A stretch of DNA of 64,000 nt from Arcobacteraceae bacterium (GCA_021107755.1 JAIOSF010000031.1:1-64000), one strand, 5' to 3'; counted from the stretch's first letter, positions 46,201-57,274 are shown. The notes: generated from the letters alone by a model not told the origin. A program made the numbers and translations.

Positions 46201-46395
46201 CTATTTTTTCACTGGTACTAATTTGTAATACTCTGCATTTGTTACATCTTGCATATACTTTGGATCTGTTTCATGTAACGCAATAATTTGTATCTCTTGT
46301 TCATAAAGTAACCAACCTCTAGTTTCGTGGTCTTCTAATACACCTAAAGAAAACATTTCTACTAATTCATCCTTAGATACTATTTGTTCTTCCAT
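46201..46395 (-). CDS. Small hypothetical acidic protein
   Basis: The 64-aa protein is acidic and cytoplasmic, with no cysteine and no membrane segment. It has LEDHETRGWLLYEQEIQIIALHETDP in its middle. I do not recognise it. It lies between the zinc-ribbon gene and the response regulator on the same strand, in a run that may form one transcript (gaps 14 and 22 bp). Confidence 0.65.
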   Translation of the reverse strand: MEEQIVSKDELVEMFSLGVLEDHETRGWLLYEQEIQIIALHETDPKYMQDVTNAEYYKLVPVKK

Positions 46396-46417
46396 TATAT
46401 TTTTTCCAATTACTTTT

Positions 46418-47086
46418 TTATTTTGGTGTATCTATTTGATACCCATTTGATGAGATATTTTTAATAATATCATAATATGTTTTATTCCTAATTTTATTAA
46501 TAATATTTCGCATTGTAAAGATACTCATTTTTTTATCTTTCCAAACTTTCTCTTTTATTTCATCATAAGTTGTTATTCGAGCATGATTTTGTAGTAACAA
46601 TTTCAATACCTGAAATTCAAATTTTGTAAAAGATAGTTCACCTAATTTATCATAAAATCTTTCTCTGTAAGAATCATAATAAACATCTTGACCTAAAGTT
46701 ATTTTATCTACTCTTTTTGTTTGATTTAAAGCCATAATAACAGAAAGTTTCAAATCAGCAAAACCACAACTAAGAGATAGTATTGAATAAGCACCTGCAT
46801 TAATACATTTTATAATGTTAGTTTCTGATTGTTCATCTAAAATTACTATTTTAGGTAACGATGGCTTAGATATTTTAGTTTCATTCATAATCTCTAATGA
46901 GGCTTCAAAATTAAAATCCACCAATAAAACATCATAAGAAATATCTGAAATATCATCATTAACACTCTCTACAAATATTATGTTTTTAACTTCATTTAAA
47001 TTCGAATTTATATCTGATTTCAACTTGGCATTATTAGTAATACATAAAATATTCATATTACTTAATTTACGCAATTTTTTTATCAT
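46418..47086 (-). CDS. OmpR-type response regulator with atypical receiver
   Basis: The 222 aa combine a receiver-like domain (to about 125) with a C-terminal winged-helix DNA-binding domain (LSFTKFEFQVLKLLLQNHARITTYDEIKEKVW..). The receiver keeps the phospho-acceptor position (Asp57 in VLLVDFNF). The acidic pair that binds magnesium is replaced by TNN (CITNN), so phosphorylation is doubtful, as in orphan regulators that act without a kinase. No histidine kinase is adjacent. Start could be the Met at residue 11 (MNILCITNN), which begins the receiver properly. Confidence 0.82.
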   Translation of the reverse strand: MIKKLRKLSNMNILCITNNAKLKSDINSNLNEVKNIIFVESVNDDISDISYDVLLVDFNFEASLEIMNETKISKPSLPKIVILDEQSETNIIKCINAGAYSILSLSCGFADLKLSVIMALNQTKRVDKITLGQDVYYDSYRERFYDKLGELSFTKFEFQVLKLLLQNHARITTYDEIKEKVWKDKKMSIFTMRNIINKIRNKTYYDIIKNISSNGYQIDTPK

Positions 47087-47163
47087 TGTATCCTCACTAA
47101 AGTTATTTTTTCGTTATTATATCAAAAAAAATTATTTTTGTCAAAGGGGGATAAAATAAACCG

Positions 47164-49893
47164 TTATTTTAGCTCTGACCAATTATCTCCTATAGAAACA
47201 CTGACTCGTAAAGGTACTTCTAACTCATAAATATTTTCCATTATATAAGTTATTTTATCATTGATAATATCTAGTTTATCCTCTTTTACTTCAAATATTA
47301 ATTCATCATGAATTTGTAATAACATTCTTAAATCTTCGCTGTTTTTATATTTCATATCAATTTTTATCATCGCTAGTTTAATTAAATCAGCAGCACTTCC
47401 TTGAAATACAGTATTTACAGACTCCCTTTGATAAGTAGCTTGCATCATTCCATTAGCATTTTCAAAATCAAATCTTCTTTTTCTCCCAAGAAGTGTTTTT
47501 ACAAAACCATTCTGCATAGCATCATCTTGTATTGTCTGTAAAAACTTTTTTACGGTTCCAAAACTCTCAAAATAACTATCAATATATGTTTTAGCTTCCT
47601 TAGAAGGAATCCCAAGCTGTTCTCCAAGTTTTCTACTACCCATTCCATATAAAAGACCAAAGTTAATTGATTTTGCAATATTTCTTTTCTCTTTTGCTTC
47701 CTCACTACCAAATATTTTCACAGCAGTTTGTAAATGGATATCTAGATTATTGTTAAATGCTTCTAGTAACGCTGGGTCTTTTGAGTAGTGTGCTAATAGT
47801 CTTAATTCAATTTGTGAATAATCAATACCAACTAGTTTATAACCCTCTCTTGCAATAAAACCTTTTCTTATGGCTCTTCCAGCTTCTGTTCTTACAGGTA
47901 TATTTTGAAGATTTGGATTTTTACTACTTAATCTTCCTGTTGCTGTTCCAGTTTGTAAAAATGATGTATAGATAATATTGTCCTCATTTTTAAGTCCTAA
48001 CTCTAAAAGTGGCTCAATATAAGTTGAATGAAGTTTAAAAGCCTCTCTATATTCTAACAATTTGGGTATCACTTTATGGTCATCTTTTAATTTTGCTAAA
48101 ACTGCTTCATTTGTACTATATCCAGTTGCAGTCTTTTTAGGAGGAGTAAGTTTTAGTATTTCAAATAAAACTATACTTAGCTGTTTTGGAGAATTGATAT
48201 TAAAAGTTTCACCACTTAAGCTATATATCTCTTGTGTTAAATTATTTAAATGCTCTTTACTTTTTGTTTGCAAAGCTTTAAAAAACTCTACATCAACTTT
48301 TATACCTATATTTTCCATATTATTTAAAACATTAATAAATGGAAACTCTATAGTTTTACCTATTTTATATAAATACTCTTCATCATTTTGTTTAAAAAGT
48401 TCTAGTAGTTTATGATAAAGTTTTAAAGTTATAAATGCATCTTCAGCTGCATAATTACAAGCTTCATTTAAATTTACATTTGAAAAATTTTCACCTTTTT
48501 TTACCACATCTTTATAGGCAATAGCTTTATAACCATTTAAAAGTCTAGCGGCTAACTTATCCATCCCTACAGGTTTATCACTATCAAGTAACCAAGCCAT
48601 TATCATAGTGTCTGCTTCAAGTTTTAATTCAATATCAAAATTATGTTTTACAACTTGTTTATCGTATTTGTAATTTTGTAATATTAATTTATACCCATTT
48701 AACATCTCTATAGCTTTTTTTGCATCATCTTTTGAAACTTGCTCTTCAACTCCCAAATAAAAATGTCCAATTGGTACATAATAAGCTTTAGTACTTTCAA
48801 AACAAAAAGAGAAACCTACAATATTTGCTTCATTAGTATCTAAGGCTGTTGTTTCAGTATCAAATGCCACTAAAGAGTTAGCAGGTATATTTTTAATAAT
48901 ATCAAACATTTTAGTATAATCATTTAATAAAATATACTCACAATCTAAAACTTTCTCTTTTGGTTGTTCTATTTTACTTGTATCATATCCTTTAGGGACA
49001 GTTGTTTTGTAGTTTAATCCATCTTTATGCACTTTATCTATAATCCTATGCATATCGTATTCTATAAGCGTATCTGCTATTTTTAAAATCGGATTCTCTT
49101 TTGGTAGCTCAATTTTTTCTAAATCTCCAAAACTATTTAAACAATGTGCATCATGATGTAAAGTAACAAGCTGTTTACTAATATAAGCCATCTCTTTACT
49201 CTCTAGCAATAGTTTTTGCCATCTAGGTTTTTCTATATTTTCAATATTTTTATAGATATTATCCAAGTCATTGAATTGTTGTATTAAAGCTTCCGCTGTT
49301 TTAGCCCCTACACCTTTTACTCCTGGTACATTATCTGCACTATCTCCAAGTAAGGATTGGTAATCTATAAATTGATTGGGATATACTCCATATTTTTTAA
49401 AACAATCATCACTGCTTATTATTTTCTTTTTTATAGGATCAAACATAAATATACCCTCACCAATAAGTTGATACAAGTCTTTATCATGACTTACAATGCG
49501 TACATTTAGCCCTAAGTCTCTTCCATCAGTTGCAAGTGAAGCTATAATATCATCTGCCTCATACCCTACTTTAGATGCAGTTATAAAGCCCATTTTTTCT
49601 ATAAAATCAATAGCAACTGGAAGCTGTGCTTTGAGATCATCTGGTGCATCAGGACGATGAGATTTATATTCACTGTAGATATCTTTTCTAAAAGTATCCC
49701 CTTTACTATCTAGTGCAAATATTAAATAATCTGTTTGAAAATCTTTCCCTATACCTGCAATTAAATTCATAAATCCAGTAAGCATACCTGTTGGAAAACC
49801 AGTTTTAGATTTTAAAGGTGGTAGTGCAAAATAGCTTCTAAAAAGAAACCCAAATGTATCGATAATTGTTAATGTTTTTTTATTTGTATCCAT
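47164..49893 (-). CDS. polA: DNA polymerase I
   Basis: PolA fills gaps and removes primers. The 909 aa contain a 5'-3' exonuclease domain (DTFGFLFRSYFALPPL .. GVGAKTAEALIQQF). A 3'-5' exonuclease-like domain with FDTETTALD follows; its DxE suggests proofreading may be retained. The polymerase domain has YSQIELRLLAHYS, the O-helix region RNIAKSINFGLLYGMG and LQIHDELIFEV. It lies last in carB-Sua5-secretin-polA, 9 bp after the secretin gene. Confidence 0.97.
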   Translation of the reverse strand: MDTNKKTLTIIDTFGFLFRSYFALPPLKSKTGFPTGMLTGFMNLIAGIGKDFQTDYLIFALDSKGDTFRKDIYSEYKSHRPDAPDDLKAQLPVAIDFIEKMGFITASKVGYEADDIIASLATDGRDLGLNVRIVSHDKDLYQLIGEGIFMFDPIKKKIISSDDCFKKYGVYPNQFIDYQSLLGDSADNVPGVKGVGAKTAEALIQQFNDLDNIYKNIENIEKPRWQKLLLESKEMAYISKQLVTLHHDAHCLNSFGDLEKIELPKENPILKIADTLIEYDMHRIIDKVHKDGLNYKTTVPKGYDTSKIEQPKEKVLDCEYILLNDYTKMFDIIKNIPANSLVAFDTETTALDTNEANIVGFSFCFESTKAYYVPIGHFYLGVEEQVSKDDAKKAIEMLNGYKLILQNYKYDKQVVKHNFDIELKLEADTMIMAWLLDSDKPVGMDKLAARLLNGYKAIAYKDVVKKGENFSNVNLNEACNYAAEDAFITLKLYHKLLELFKQNDEEYLYKIGKTIEFPFINVLNNMENIGIKVDVEFFKALQTKSKEHLNNLTQEIYSLSGETFNINSPKQLSIVLFEILKLTPPKKTATGYSTNEAVLAKLKDDHKVIPKLLEYREAFKLHSTYIEPLLELGLKNEDNIIYTSFLQTGTATGRLSSKNPNLQNIPVRTEAGRAIRKGFIAREGYKLVGIDYSQIELRLLAHYSKDPALLEAFNNNLDIHLQTAVKIFGSEEAKEKRNIAKSINFGLLYGMGSRKLGEQLGIPSKEAKTYIDSYFESFGTVKKFLQTIQDDAMQNGFVKTLLGRKRRFDFENANGMMQATYQRESVNTVFQGSAADLIKLAMIKIDMKYKNSEDLRMLLQIHDELIFEVKEDKLDIINDKITYIMENIYELEVPLRVSVSIGDNWSELK

Positions 49894-49902
49894 ATTCTCT
49901 CT

Positions 49903-51327
49903 TTATTTATTTAAAATATCTTTCACTCTATTATTGTAGAGTTCTTGATTATTTTGTATTTCTAATTTGTTTTGAGTTAATTTTTTCTCTAACTCTTTTG
50001 TATAGTTATTCTCTATATTTTTTAGTTGGGATAATTGTTGTGCAATATATGTCAAATCTTTGGATTTTGGAACAATATAGGGTGTTACTATTATAACTAA
50101 ATTTATTTTATCGTCATAATCATAATTACTTTTAAATAGATTTCCTAAAAGTGGTATATCTCCCAAAAGGGGCACTTTATATTCACTTGTCTCAAGCTTG
50201 TTTTTTATTAATCCACCTATTATTACATTTTCTCCGTTACTTACAATAGCTGTTGTTAACACCTCTTTTTTATTGGTATCAGGAACAGAGTTTGTAGTTG
50301 TTGAGAGTTTTACATCTTCAATAATTGTTTTAATATCTAAAGTCACTTTATCATTTGAAGATAACCTTGGTTTAATAGTAAGTCTTAAGCCAATATCTTC
50401 CCTTTCATAGTTTGTTGTAGTTGTTGTTCCAACTGTTGTACCTGTAGGGATAGATCGAGTTTCTCCCACATATATTGAACTCTCTTTATTGTTGATACAT
50501 AAAATAGATGGTTCACTTACAACCTCCAAAGCTTTGTTCTCTTTGAGTAAATTTATAGTTGCCCCTAAAGCTATCGAACTTTTTAAAATTGCAGGACTAT
50601 ACCCATAACTACTTAACTCAGCTAAGCTCAAAGGGGTAACACCACCTAGTGAGTTTAAAGAGGATGCAAAGGTATTCAAAGATGAACCAGTGGAATAAAA
50701 CCCATTTAATCCATATTCTAGTCCAATATTTTGTGTTTTTGTTTCACTTATCTCGATAATTTTTGCTTCAACATAAACTTGTTGCTGAGGAGTATCAAGT
50801 TGTTTAATTATTTGTGTTATTGTATCAATATCTTCCTCTAAACCATAAATTACAACTCTATTATTTTGCTCATCCAACGACAAATAAGGTTTATCTTTAG
50901 TTTTTTGATTTGTAATAATATCTTTTACAATTTGAACAATCAATTTTGAATCTACATTTTTAATAGGCAACACTTCTACTCTTGGAGTATTTAGAGACAA
51001 TTTCTTATCATATTTTAATAAATTCCCATCTTTTACAACCAAAAAAATATCATCTCTAATTAAAAGAGAAAAGCCTTTTGATTGTAAATCATATCTCAAA
51101 ATATCTAAAATATTTTTTTTATTAATAGGTTTATTTGAAATATATTGAACCTTACCCTCAACTTTTGATGTAATAAGAATATCTTTTTGAACAATTTTCG
51201 ATGTTATTTTAATAAGATTTTCCGTATCAAGATTTTTAAAATTTATTTTAACCTCTTGATTTGCAAATAAATTTAATTGAAAAAGTATTGCAACTACTAA
51301 TAAGATAAGAGAGTGAAAATTCCTCAT
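49903..51327 (-). CDS. Type II/IV-pilus-like outer-membrane secretin
   Basis: This is a gated outer-membrane channel of the GspD/PilQ/MshL group. The 474 aa have a signal peptide (to about residue 22), N-domain modules (residues 25-180, with KNVDSKLIVQIVKDI and LDEQNNRVVIYGLEEDIDTITQIIKQLDTP), then the secretin core ending ..VPLLGDIPLLGNLFKS..NLVIIVTPYIV. A C-terminal coiled segment follows. No partner ATPase, platform or pseudopilin gene is adjacent; it sits between a Sua5-like gene and polA. Its system cannot be named from the window. Confidence 0.88.
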   Translation of the reverse strand: MRNFHSLILLVVAILFQLNLFANQEVKINFKNLDTENLIKITSKIVQKDILITSKVEGKVQYISNKPINKKNILDILRYDLQSKGFSLLIRDDIFLVVKDGNLLKYDKKLSLNTPRVEVLPIKNVDSKLIVQIVKDIITNQKTKDKPYLSLDEQNNRVVIYGLEEDIDTITQIIKQLDTPQQQVYVEAKIIEISETKTQNIGLEYGLNGFYSTGSSLNTFASSLNSLGGVTPLSLAELSSYGYSPAILKSSIALGATINLLKENKALEVVSEPSILCINNKESSIYVGETRSIPTGTTVGTTTTTNYEREDIGLRLTIKPRLSSNDKVTLDIKTIIEDVKLSTTTNSVPDTNKKEVLTTAIVSNGENVIIGGLIKNKLETSEYKVPLLGDIPLLGNLFKSNYDYDDKINLVIIVTPYIVPKSKDLTYIAQQLSQLKNIENNYTKELEKKLTQNKLEIQNNQELYNNRVKDILNK

Positions 51328-51764
51328 CTTATTTGTTTCTTTTTAGATTTTGAAAGTATAAAAATAAAAGAGGGAGTTGACTCTTTAAACTCTTTGTTAT
51401 AGACAATAATATCAGCACTTTGTGTTGCAAACTCTTCATCAAAGTTATTTTGTGTAATATTTGCAGATGTTGAGTATAAAGTATGAAACTTTTTTAAAAA
51501 AGAGTGATGTTGTAACTCTTGATTTACTACTCGAAAAGCTTCTTTTTTGGGATAGATAAAAGTAGTTTTCTTAGAGTTTCTTACCATTTTTCTAAATTTT
51601 TTAGGAACTCTAATGTTTTTTTGTAAAGTTTTAAAACTATCAACTACTTGAAGAGTTTTTTTGTTTATATCTCTTTTTTTAATCATTGAGAGTTTTTTAT
51701 CATCCGAGGATAAAAAACCCACAGTGGTATCAGTTTGAGTCAAATATACTAAACTGCTATCCAC
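51324..51764 (-). CDS. Short Sua5/YrdC-like protein
   Basis: The 146 aa match the start and end of the YrdC fold: VYLTQTDTTVGFLS (compare the family VYPTETVYGLG) and LYSTSANITQ near residue 98 (family STSAN). The middle is shorter and changed; KxR (IKKRDINKK) is present. Full-length Sua5 makes the tRNA t6A precursor threonylcarbamoyl-AMP, but this is a short, divergent member. Whether it is the t6A enzyme or a paralogue cannot be told. It overlaps the secretin by 4 bp and follows carB by 15 bp. Confidence 0.75.
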   Translation of the reverse strand: MDSSLVYLTQTDTTVGFLSSDDKKLSMIKKRDINKKTLQVVDSFKTLQKNIRVPKKFRKMVRNSKKTTFIYPKKEAFRVVNQELQHHSFLKKFHTLYSTSANITQNNFDEEFATQSADIIVYNKEFKESTPSFIFILSKSKKKQIR

Positions 51765-51779
51765 TTTTAAGCCCCCTAT

Positions 51780-54700
51780 TTACAATTGAAGAAAATCTTG
51801 TATTGACTTTGGAGCAAAACCTGCAACATCTCTTTGTGACTCTATTGCTTCAACACTAGCTAGTGCCCCAGCAACTGTCGTAAAGTACGGAACATTCATT
51901 CTAAGTACTGTTCTTCTAATTTGCTCCCCATCATCTTTACTAGATTCTTTTCCATCACTTGTGTTTATAGCCATTACGATCTCTTGATTCATTAAAGAAT
52001 CTGTAATATTAGGTCTCCCTTCACTCACTTTTAGAACTTTCTCACATGGCAAACCAGCTTCGTTTATAATATCGTAAGTTCCACCAGTAGCTACAATTTC
52101 AAACCCTAAATTTACAAGACCTAATGCTATTTGTGGAGCGAACTCTTTATCTAAATCTGCTAGAGAGATAAATACTTTTCCACCATTTTGTGGTAAGAAA
52201 TTCTTTGCTGCATTTTGTGCTTTTGCAAATGCTTTTCCAAAATCACTACTTATACCCATAACTTCACCTGTACTTTTCATCTCAGGTCCAAGTATTAAAT
52301 CAGCACCACTTAATTTATTAAATGGGAAAACAGCCTCTTTTACTGCAACATGATTTTTTAACATTGGTTTTAAAAGATTTGGTGATTCTTCATTTGTAAC
52401 ATTTACTATTTTTTCATCTTTATCATATACTTTTAATGCTTCTCTTAAAGGTTGACCAAACATAACTCTTGTAGCAACTTTAGCCAAAGGAATTCCTGTA
52501 GCTTTCGATACAAAAGGAACTGTTCTAGATGCTCTTGGATTTACCTCGATAAGATAGATATTACCATGATGTATAGCGTATTGAGTATTCATTAAACCTT
52601 GAACGCCAAGCTCTAGTGCCATAGTCTTTGTTTTTTCCTCAACCTCTTTTAAAATAGCATCACTTAAACTAATAGGTGGTAAACTACAAGCACTATCTCC
52701 TGAATGAATTCCTGCTTCTTCAATATGTTGCATAACTCCACCAATGTATACATCAACACCATCACAAATACAGTCTACATCAAGCTCAATTGCTCTATCT
52801 AAAAACTTATCAATAAGTACAGGTGCATCATTTGACACACTTACAGCTTCATCCATATACATTTTAAGTTCAGTGTCATTGTATACTATTTTCATTCCTC
52901 GACCACCTAGTACAAATGATGGTCTTACAAGTACTGGATATGAAACTCTATTTGCAATTTCTAAAGCCTGTTCAAGTGTCACAGCTGTTCCATTATCTGG
53001 TTGTAAAAGTCCCGCTTTTTCAACAAATGTAGAAAACTTTTCTCTATCTTCTGCTAAATCAATCACTTCAGCAGTTGTTCCTATAATTTTTCCACCAGAG
53101 TTATGTATCTCATTTGCTAATTTTAAAGGAGTTTGTCCCCCAAAATGAACTATAATACCATCTGGATTTTCTGTTTCTATTACACTTCGTACATGTTCAA
53201 AATCAATCGGTTCAAAATATAAGATATCAGATGTATCATAATCTGTTGATACAGTTTCAGGATTACAGTTATACATAATTGTTTCAACACCCATCTCATT
53301 TAAAGCAAATGAAGCATGACAACAACAATAATCAAACTCAATCCCCTGACCTATTCTATTAGGTCCACCACCAATAATCATAACTTTTTTCTTATCAGAT
53401 TTCTCTTTTGCTTTTTGTGGCAATGAAGAGATATTTGTTGTAGAATAAAGATATGGTGTCAATGCTTTGAACTCAGCTGCACAAGTATCAACTTCATTGT
53501 ATTCAAAGTTTATACTAAGTGCTTTTCTTGCATCATATACTTCAGTTTCTTTACAACCAATAAGTAAAGAGATCATTTTATCACTAAATCCAAAAGTTTT
53601 CGCTCTTCTTAAAAGTTCTTCATTTTGTAGAACTGCTGATGCTTCACTTTTAATTTTTACTTCCATATCGTGAATTTCTCTAAACTGATTTAAAAACCAT
53701 GGATCAATTTTTGATAACTCAAAGATATCTTTATCACTTAAACCTTCTCGCATACCTTGCATTAAGTAGATATATCTATCACAATTTGGTCTTCGAATCT
53801 CTTTTTTGATTAATTCAATATCACCTTTGATTGGATCAAATCCACAAAGTCCAGTTTCAAGTGAACATAATGCTTTTTGGAAAGACTCTTTAAATGTTCT
53901 CCCCATAGACATAACTTCACCAACACTCTTCATACCTGTAGTAAGTGTAGAGTTTGCTTTTGGAAATTTTTCAAATGTAAATCTTGGAATTTTTGTTACA
54001 ACATAATCAATCACTGGTTCAAATGATGCTGTAGTTCCTGTGATATCATTTTCAATCTCATCAAGTGTAAAACCAACTGCAAGTAGAGTTGCAACTTTTG
54101 CTATAGGATATCCTGTAGCTTTTGAAGCAAGTGCAGAACTTCTTGAAACTCTTGGATTCATCTCAATAACTATCATTCTTCCAGTTTTTGGGTCTATTGA
54201 GAACTGAACATTACTTCCACCTGTATCAACTCCAATCTCTCTTAGAATTGCAAAAGAAGCATTTCTCATATTTTGGTATTCTTTATCTGTAAGAGTAAGA
54301 GCAGGAGCAACTGTAATACTATCACCTGTATGAACACCCATTGGATCTACATTTTCAATAGAACATACGATGATACAGTTATCTTTTTTATCTCTGATAA
54401 CTTCCATCTCGTACTCTTTCCATCCAAGCATAGACTCCATAATCTCAATCTCATTGATTGGACTTGCATCAATACCCTCTTTTGCAAGTTTTTCAAACTC
54501 TTCCATATTGTAAGCAACACCACTTCCACCACCTGCAAGTGTAAAGGAAGCTCTTGAAATCACCGGAAAACCTATCTCTTTAGCTTTTTCAATAGCTTCT
54601 TCAACTGTATATGCATTTGCACTTTTTGGTAAATCCATTCCAATTTTAATCATTGCATCATTAAACAGGTGTCTATCTTCCCCTTTTTTAATAGCATCTG

Positions 54701-55052
54701 GATGAGCTCCTAAAAACTCGATACCTTCAAGCATACCTTTATCATACATAGATGTAGCAACATTCAGTGCTGTTTGACCACCCATTGTTGGTAAAATAGC
54801 ATCTACTTTTTCTATTTCAATAATTTGAGCAATTGTATCTTCTGTGATTGGTTCGATATATGTTTTATCTGCAAACTCTGGGTCTGTCATAATAGTAGCT
54901 GGATTTGAGTTGATTAATACAACTCTATATCCTAATTCTTTTAATGTTTTCGTAGCTTGTGTTCCTGAATAATCAAACTCACACGCTTGACCGATAATAA
55001 TAGGACCTGATCCTATAAGTAAAATAGACTTAATATCTTCTCTTTTTGGCAT
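51780..55052 (-). CDS. carB: Carbamoyl-phosphate synthase large subunit
   Basis: CarB makes carbamoyl phosphate for arginine and pyrimidines with the glutaminase CarA. The 1090 aa contain two homologous ATP-grasp halves ([17 protein letters not shown].. and [17 protein letters not shown]..), an oligomerisation domain between them, and a C-terminal MGS-like allosteric domain (..[12 protein letters not shown]). carA is not in the window. The stop is 15 bp before the next gene, and the upstream 175-bp gap with the divergent beta-CASP gene holds its promoter. Confidence 0.98.
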   Translation of the reverse strand: MPKREDIKSILLIGSGPIIIGQACEFDYSGTQATKTLKELGYRVVLINSNPATIMTDPEFADKTYIEPITEDTIAQIIEIEKVDAILPTMGGQTALNVATSMYDKGMLEGIEFLGAHPDAIKKGEDRHLFNDAMIKIGMDLPKSANAYTVEEAIEKAKEIGFPVISRASFTLAGGGSGVAYNMEEFEKLAKEGIDASPINEIEIMESMLGWKEYEMEVIRDKKDNCIIVCSIENVDPMGVHTGDSITVAPALTLTDKEYQNMRNASFAILREIGVDTGGSNVQFSIDPKTGRMIVIEMNPRVSRSSALASKATGYPIAKVATLLAVGFTLDEIENDITGTTASFEPVIDYVVTKIPRFTFEKFPKANSTLTTGMKSVGEVMSMGRTFKESFQKALCSLETGLCGFDPIKGDIELIKKEIRRPNCDRYIYLMQGMREGLSDKDIFELSKIDPWFLNQFREIHDMEVKIKSEASAVLQNEELLRRAKTFGFSDKMISLLIGCKETEVYDARKALSINFEYNEVDTCAAEFKALTPYLYSTTNISSLPQKAKEKSDKKKVMIIGGGPNRIGQGIEFDYCCCHASFALNEMGVETIMYNCNPETVSTDYDTSDILYFEPIDFEHVRSVIETENPDGIIVHFGGQTPLKLANEIHNSGGKIIGTTAEVIDLAEDREKFSTFVEKAGLLQPDNGTAVTLEQALEIANRVSYPVLVRPSFVLGGRGMKIVYNDTELKMYMDEAVSVSNDAPVLIDKFLDRAIELDVDCICDGVDVYIGGVMQHIEEAGIHSGDSACSLPPISLSDAILKEVEEKTKTMALELGVQGLMNTQYAIHHGNIYLIEVNPRASRTVPFVSKATGIPLAKVATRVMFGQPLREALKVYDKDEKIVNVTNEESPNLLKPMLKNHVAVKEAVFPFNKLSGADLILGPEMKSTGEVMGISSDFGKAFAKAQNAAKNFLPQNGGKVFISLADLDKEFAPQIALGLVNLGFEIVATGGTYDIINEAGLPCEKVLKVSEGRPNITDSLMNQEIVMAINTSDGKESSKDDGEQIRRTVLRMNVPYFTTVAGALASVEAIESQRDVAGFAPKSIQDFLQL

Positions 55053-55227
55053 TAACTTTCCTTGAATTTACTCTTTAAAATTTAAAGATTATACCCTTTT
55101 TTTACTTAAAAAATAATGAATAGATTATATCCCACTTTCCGCTAAAAAGATTCTAAATATTAGACTAAATAATAGTTTTTTAAAGCTTAGTTAATGTAAA
55201 ATAATTTTTTATCAAAAGGAATATTTA

Positions 55228-56571
55228 ATGGCATATTATAAATCATATGGTGCAGCTGGTGAAGTGACTGGTTCTTGTCACTTTTTACATATTGGAAAAA
55301 TTAGAATACTTATTGATTGTGGTATGTTTCAAGGGGCTGAGAGTGAAATGAATTTTGAGCCATTTGGTTTTGAACCAAGTGATATTGATTATCTTATTGT
55401 TACACATGCACACCTAGATCATATAGGAAGAATTCCACTATTAGTGAAAAAAGGATTTGATCAAAAAATAATCTCTACACGAGCAACATATAGTATCGCT
55501 CAACTAATGCTTAGAAATTCTGCTGGTATTTTAGAAACAAAACCAAAACCACTTTATACCCTTAATGATGTTGACCCAGCTCTTGATTTATTTGGAACTT
55601 TTTTAGAATGTGGACAAACAATGACACTTGATGAAAATATTAAAATCTCTTTTAAAAATGCTGGCCATATTTTAGGTTCGGTAAGTGTTAAGTTAGAATT
55701 TTTTGATGAAGGGATTGAAAAAAGCATTGTTTTTTCTGGAGATATAGGGCAAAGTGAAAGAATTATAACCTCTCCTATTGAATTTTGGGATAAAGCAAAC
55801 TATGTATTTGTTGAATCAACCTATGGATTATCAATACATGAAAAACTAGAAATTTCAATCGATAGTTTTAAAGAACAGATACTACAAACTATTGGTCACG
55901 GTGGAACGGTAGTTATCCCATCATTTGCACTAGAAAGAACTCAAGAGATATTATTTTTACTCAAACAGATGAGTGAAGAAAATCTTTTAACTAATATCCC
56001 TGTATATCTTGACTCTCCACTTGCAATCAATGTTACCAATACATTTATGGACTACCCTGAACTTTTTAGTGATGATGTTAAAAAAATTATACAGAATGGG
56101 GAAAATCCTTTTGATTTTAAAGAGCTTATTAAAACTTATAGCAAAGCTGAATCTATGCAAATAAACACAAAGCATGGTCCAAAAATTATCATTGCAGGAA
56201 GTGGGATGTGTGAAGGTGGACGGGTAAACTACCATCTTGTACGATACTTAGAAGATAAAGCAAATCTAGCTTTATTTGTTGGATATCAAGTGGAAAGTAC
56301 ACTTGGAAGAAAAATATCAACAGGAAATAGAGATGTATCAATCTTAGGTACACCTGTTAATATCAATGCAAAAGTTGGTTATGTGTCTGGTTTCTCAGCT
56401 CATGCAGACCAAAAAGAGCTTTTAGAATGGATTGATGTGATAGAAGATATCTATTGTGTGTATCTTATTCATGGAGATGTCCCACAATTAGAAACTCTAA
56501 AAGGGAAAATTAAAAAAGAGCTACAAGAGAAAGTTCATATTGTAAAAATTGGTGAACAGATTCACCTATAA
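55228..56571 (+). CDS. Beta-CASP metallo-beta-lactamase-fold RNA hydrolase
   Basis: The 447 aa carry the metal motif THAHLDHIGRIP and later motifs of the RNA-processing beta-CASP group (FSGDIGQ, GTVVIPSFALERTQEI, GSGMCEGGRVNYHL, SGFSAHADQKELLEW). This group resembles CPSF-73/YSH1-like nucleases that cut or degrade RNA in metal-dependent fashion, unlike the RNase J subgroup. The substrate is unknown. It is preceded by an AAAAGGA ribosome-binding site and is convergent with a ThiF-type gene across a shared hairpin. Confidence 0.9.
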   Translation: MAYYKSYGAAGEVTGSCHFLHIGKIRILIDCGMFQGAESEMNFEPFGFEPSDIDYLIVTHAHLDHIGRIPLLVKKGFDQKIISTRATYSIAQLMLRNSAGILETKPKPLYTLNDVDPALDLFGTFLECGQTMTLDENIKISFKNAGHILGSVSVKLEFFDEGIEKSIVFSGDIGQSERIITSPIEFWDKANYVFVESTYGLSIHEKLEISIDSFKEQILQTIGHGGTVVIPSFALERTQEILFLLKQMSEENLLTNIPVYLDSPLAINVTNTFMDYPELFSDDVKKIIQNGENPFDFKELIKTYSKAESMQINTKHGPKIIIAGSGMCEGGRVNYHLVRYLEDKANLALFVGYQVESTLGRKISTGNRDVSILGTPVNINAKVGYVSGFSAHADQKELLEWIDVIEDIYCVYLIHGDVPQLETLKGKIKKELQEKVHIVKIGEQIHL

Positions 56572-56574
56572 CTT

Positions 56575-56596
56575 AAAGAGTAGAAAACTACTCTTT
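56575..56596. terminator. Bidirectional terminator
   Basis: A perfect 9-bp stem AAAGAGTAG/CTACTCTTT with an AAAA loop lies between the convergent beta-CASP and ThiF-type genes. The stop of the latter is in the stem. Confidence 0.75.
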
Positions 56597-57274
56597 TGGT
56601 AAACCAAATTTCTGTACTGTATATTCACCCTCTTCATCAAAAAAACAATAATATAAAAAATCTTTTTTAATAGCTAATCCAGCTAAATATCGTAAAGCAA
56701 TATTTGCTTGTAAAGAGGCTATATGCATCACAATTGGAGCTGCTATTCCTGCTGGCTTGTGGTCTGAGACTTTAAATACACTATTAAAAGAGGATTTATC
56801 AAAAAAACACACCTGCCCTTGAAAAGCTTCTACACTTCCATATAACCAAGGGATATTTTTATCTTTTGAAAATTTATCGATTTTACTTCTAACAGGTAAA
56901 TTATCTGTAGCATCAATAACTAAATCATAATCTTCATTTGTAATACTAAAAGTATCGAAATCGTAATCAAAACTATTTACCTCTACATATGGGGACCTTT
57001 TTCTAATAAGTTTTGCTAAAGCATCACTTTTACTTTTCCCTTCATCATCAGTTTTAAAAGCTATCTGTCTGTGAATATTATGAACACTCACTTCATCAAA
57101 ATCAACCAAATCAATCTGCCCTATTCCTGAACTACCAAGTGCAATTCCTAAACTAGATCCTAATCCACCACAACCAATAATGGCTATTTTTTTATTCATT
57201 AAACTTTTTTGAGTATCCTCTCCCCAAAGCTGTATCTGTCTGTTAAAGTATTCATTAAAGTTTTCCATATCCAA
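56588..57274 (-). CDS. ThiF/MoeB/HesA-type adenylyltransferase
   Basis: E1-like enzymes adenylate the C-terminus of a sulfur-carrier protein such as ThiS or MoaD. The 228 aa have the ATP-binding loop GCGGLGSSLGIALGSSGIG, the R-finger NIHRQIAF and the Asp-containing DATDN (VIDATDNLPVR). There is no paired CxxC zinc motif, so it may be a HesA- or ThiF-like enzyme. No ThiS or MoaD gene is adjacent, so the pathway is not settled. Confidence 0.85.
   Translation of the reverse strand: MDMENFNEYFNRQIQLWGEDTQKSLMNKKIAIIGCGGLGSSLGIALGSSGIGQIDLVDFDEVSVHNIHRQIAFKTDDEGKSKSDALAKLIRKRSPYVEVNSFDYDFDTFSITNEDYDLVIDATDNLPVRSKIDKFSKDKNIPWLYGSVEAFQGQVCFFDKSSFNSVFKVSDHKPAGIAAPIVMHIASLQANIALRYLAGLAIKKDFLYYCFFDEEGEYTVQKFGLPKE

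Noticed and set aside
51324..51764. Short Sua5-like gene as a truncated pseudogene
   Set aside because: It has intact start and end motifs, overlaps the next gene in operon style and has a length seen in small YrdC paralogues, so it is kept as a gene.
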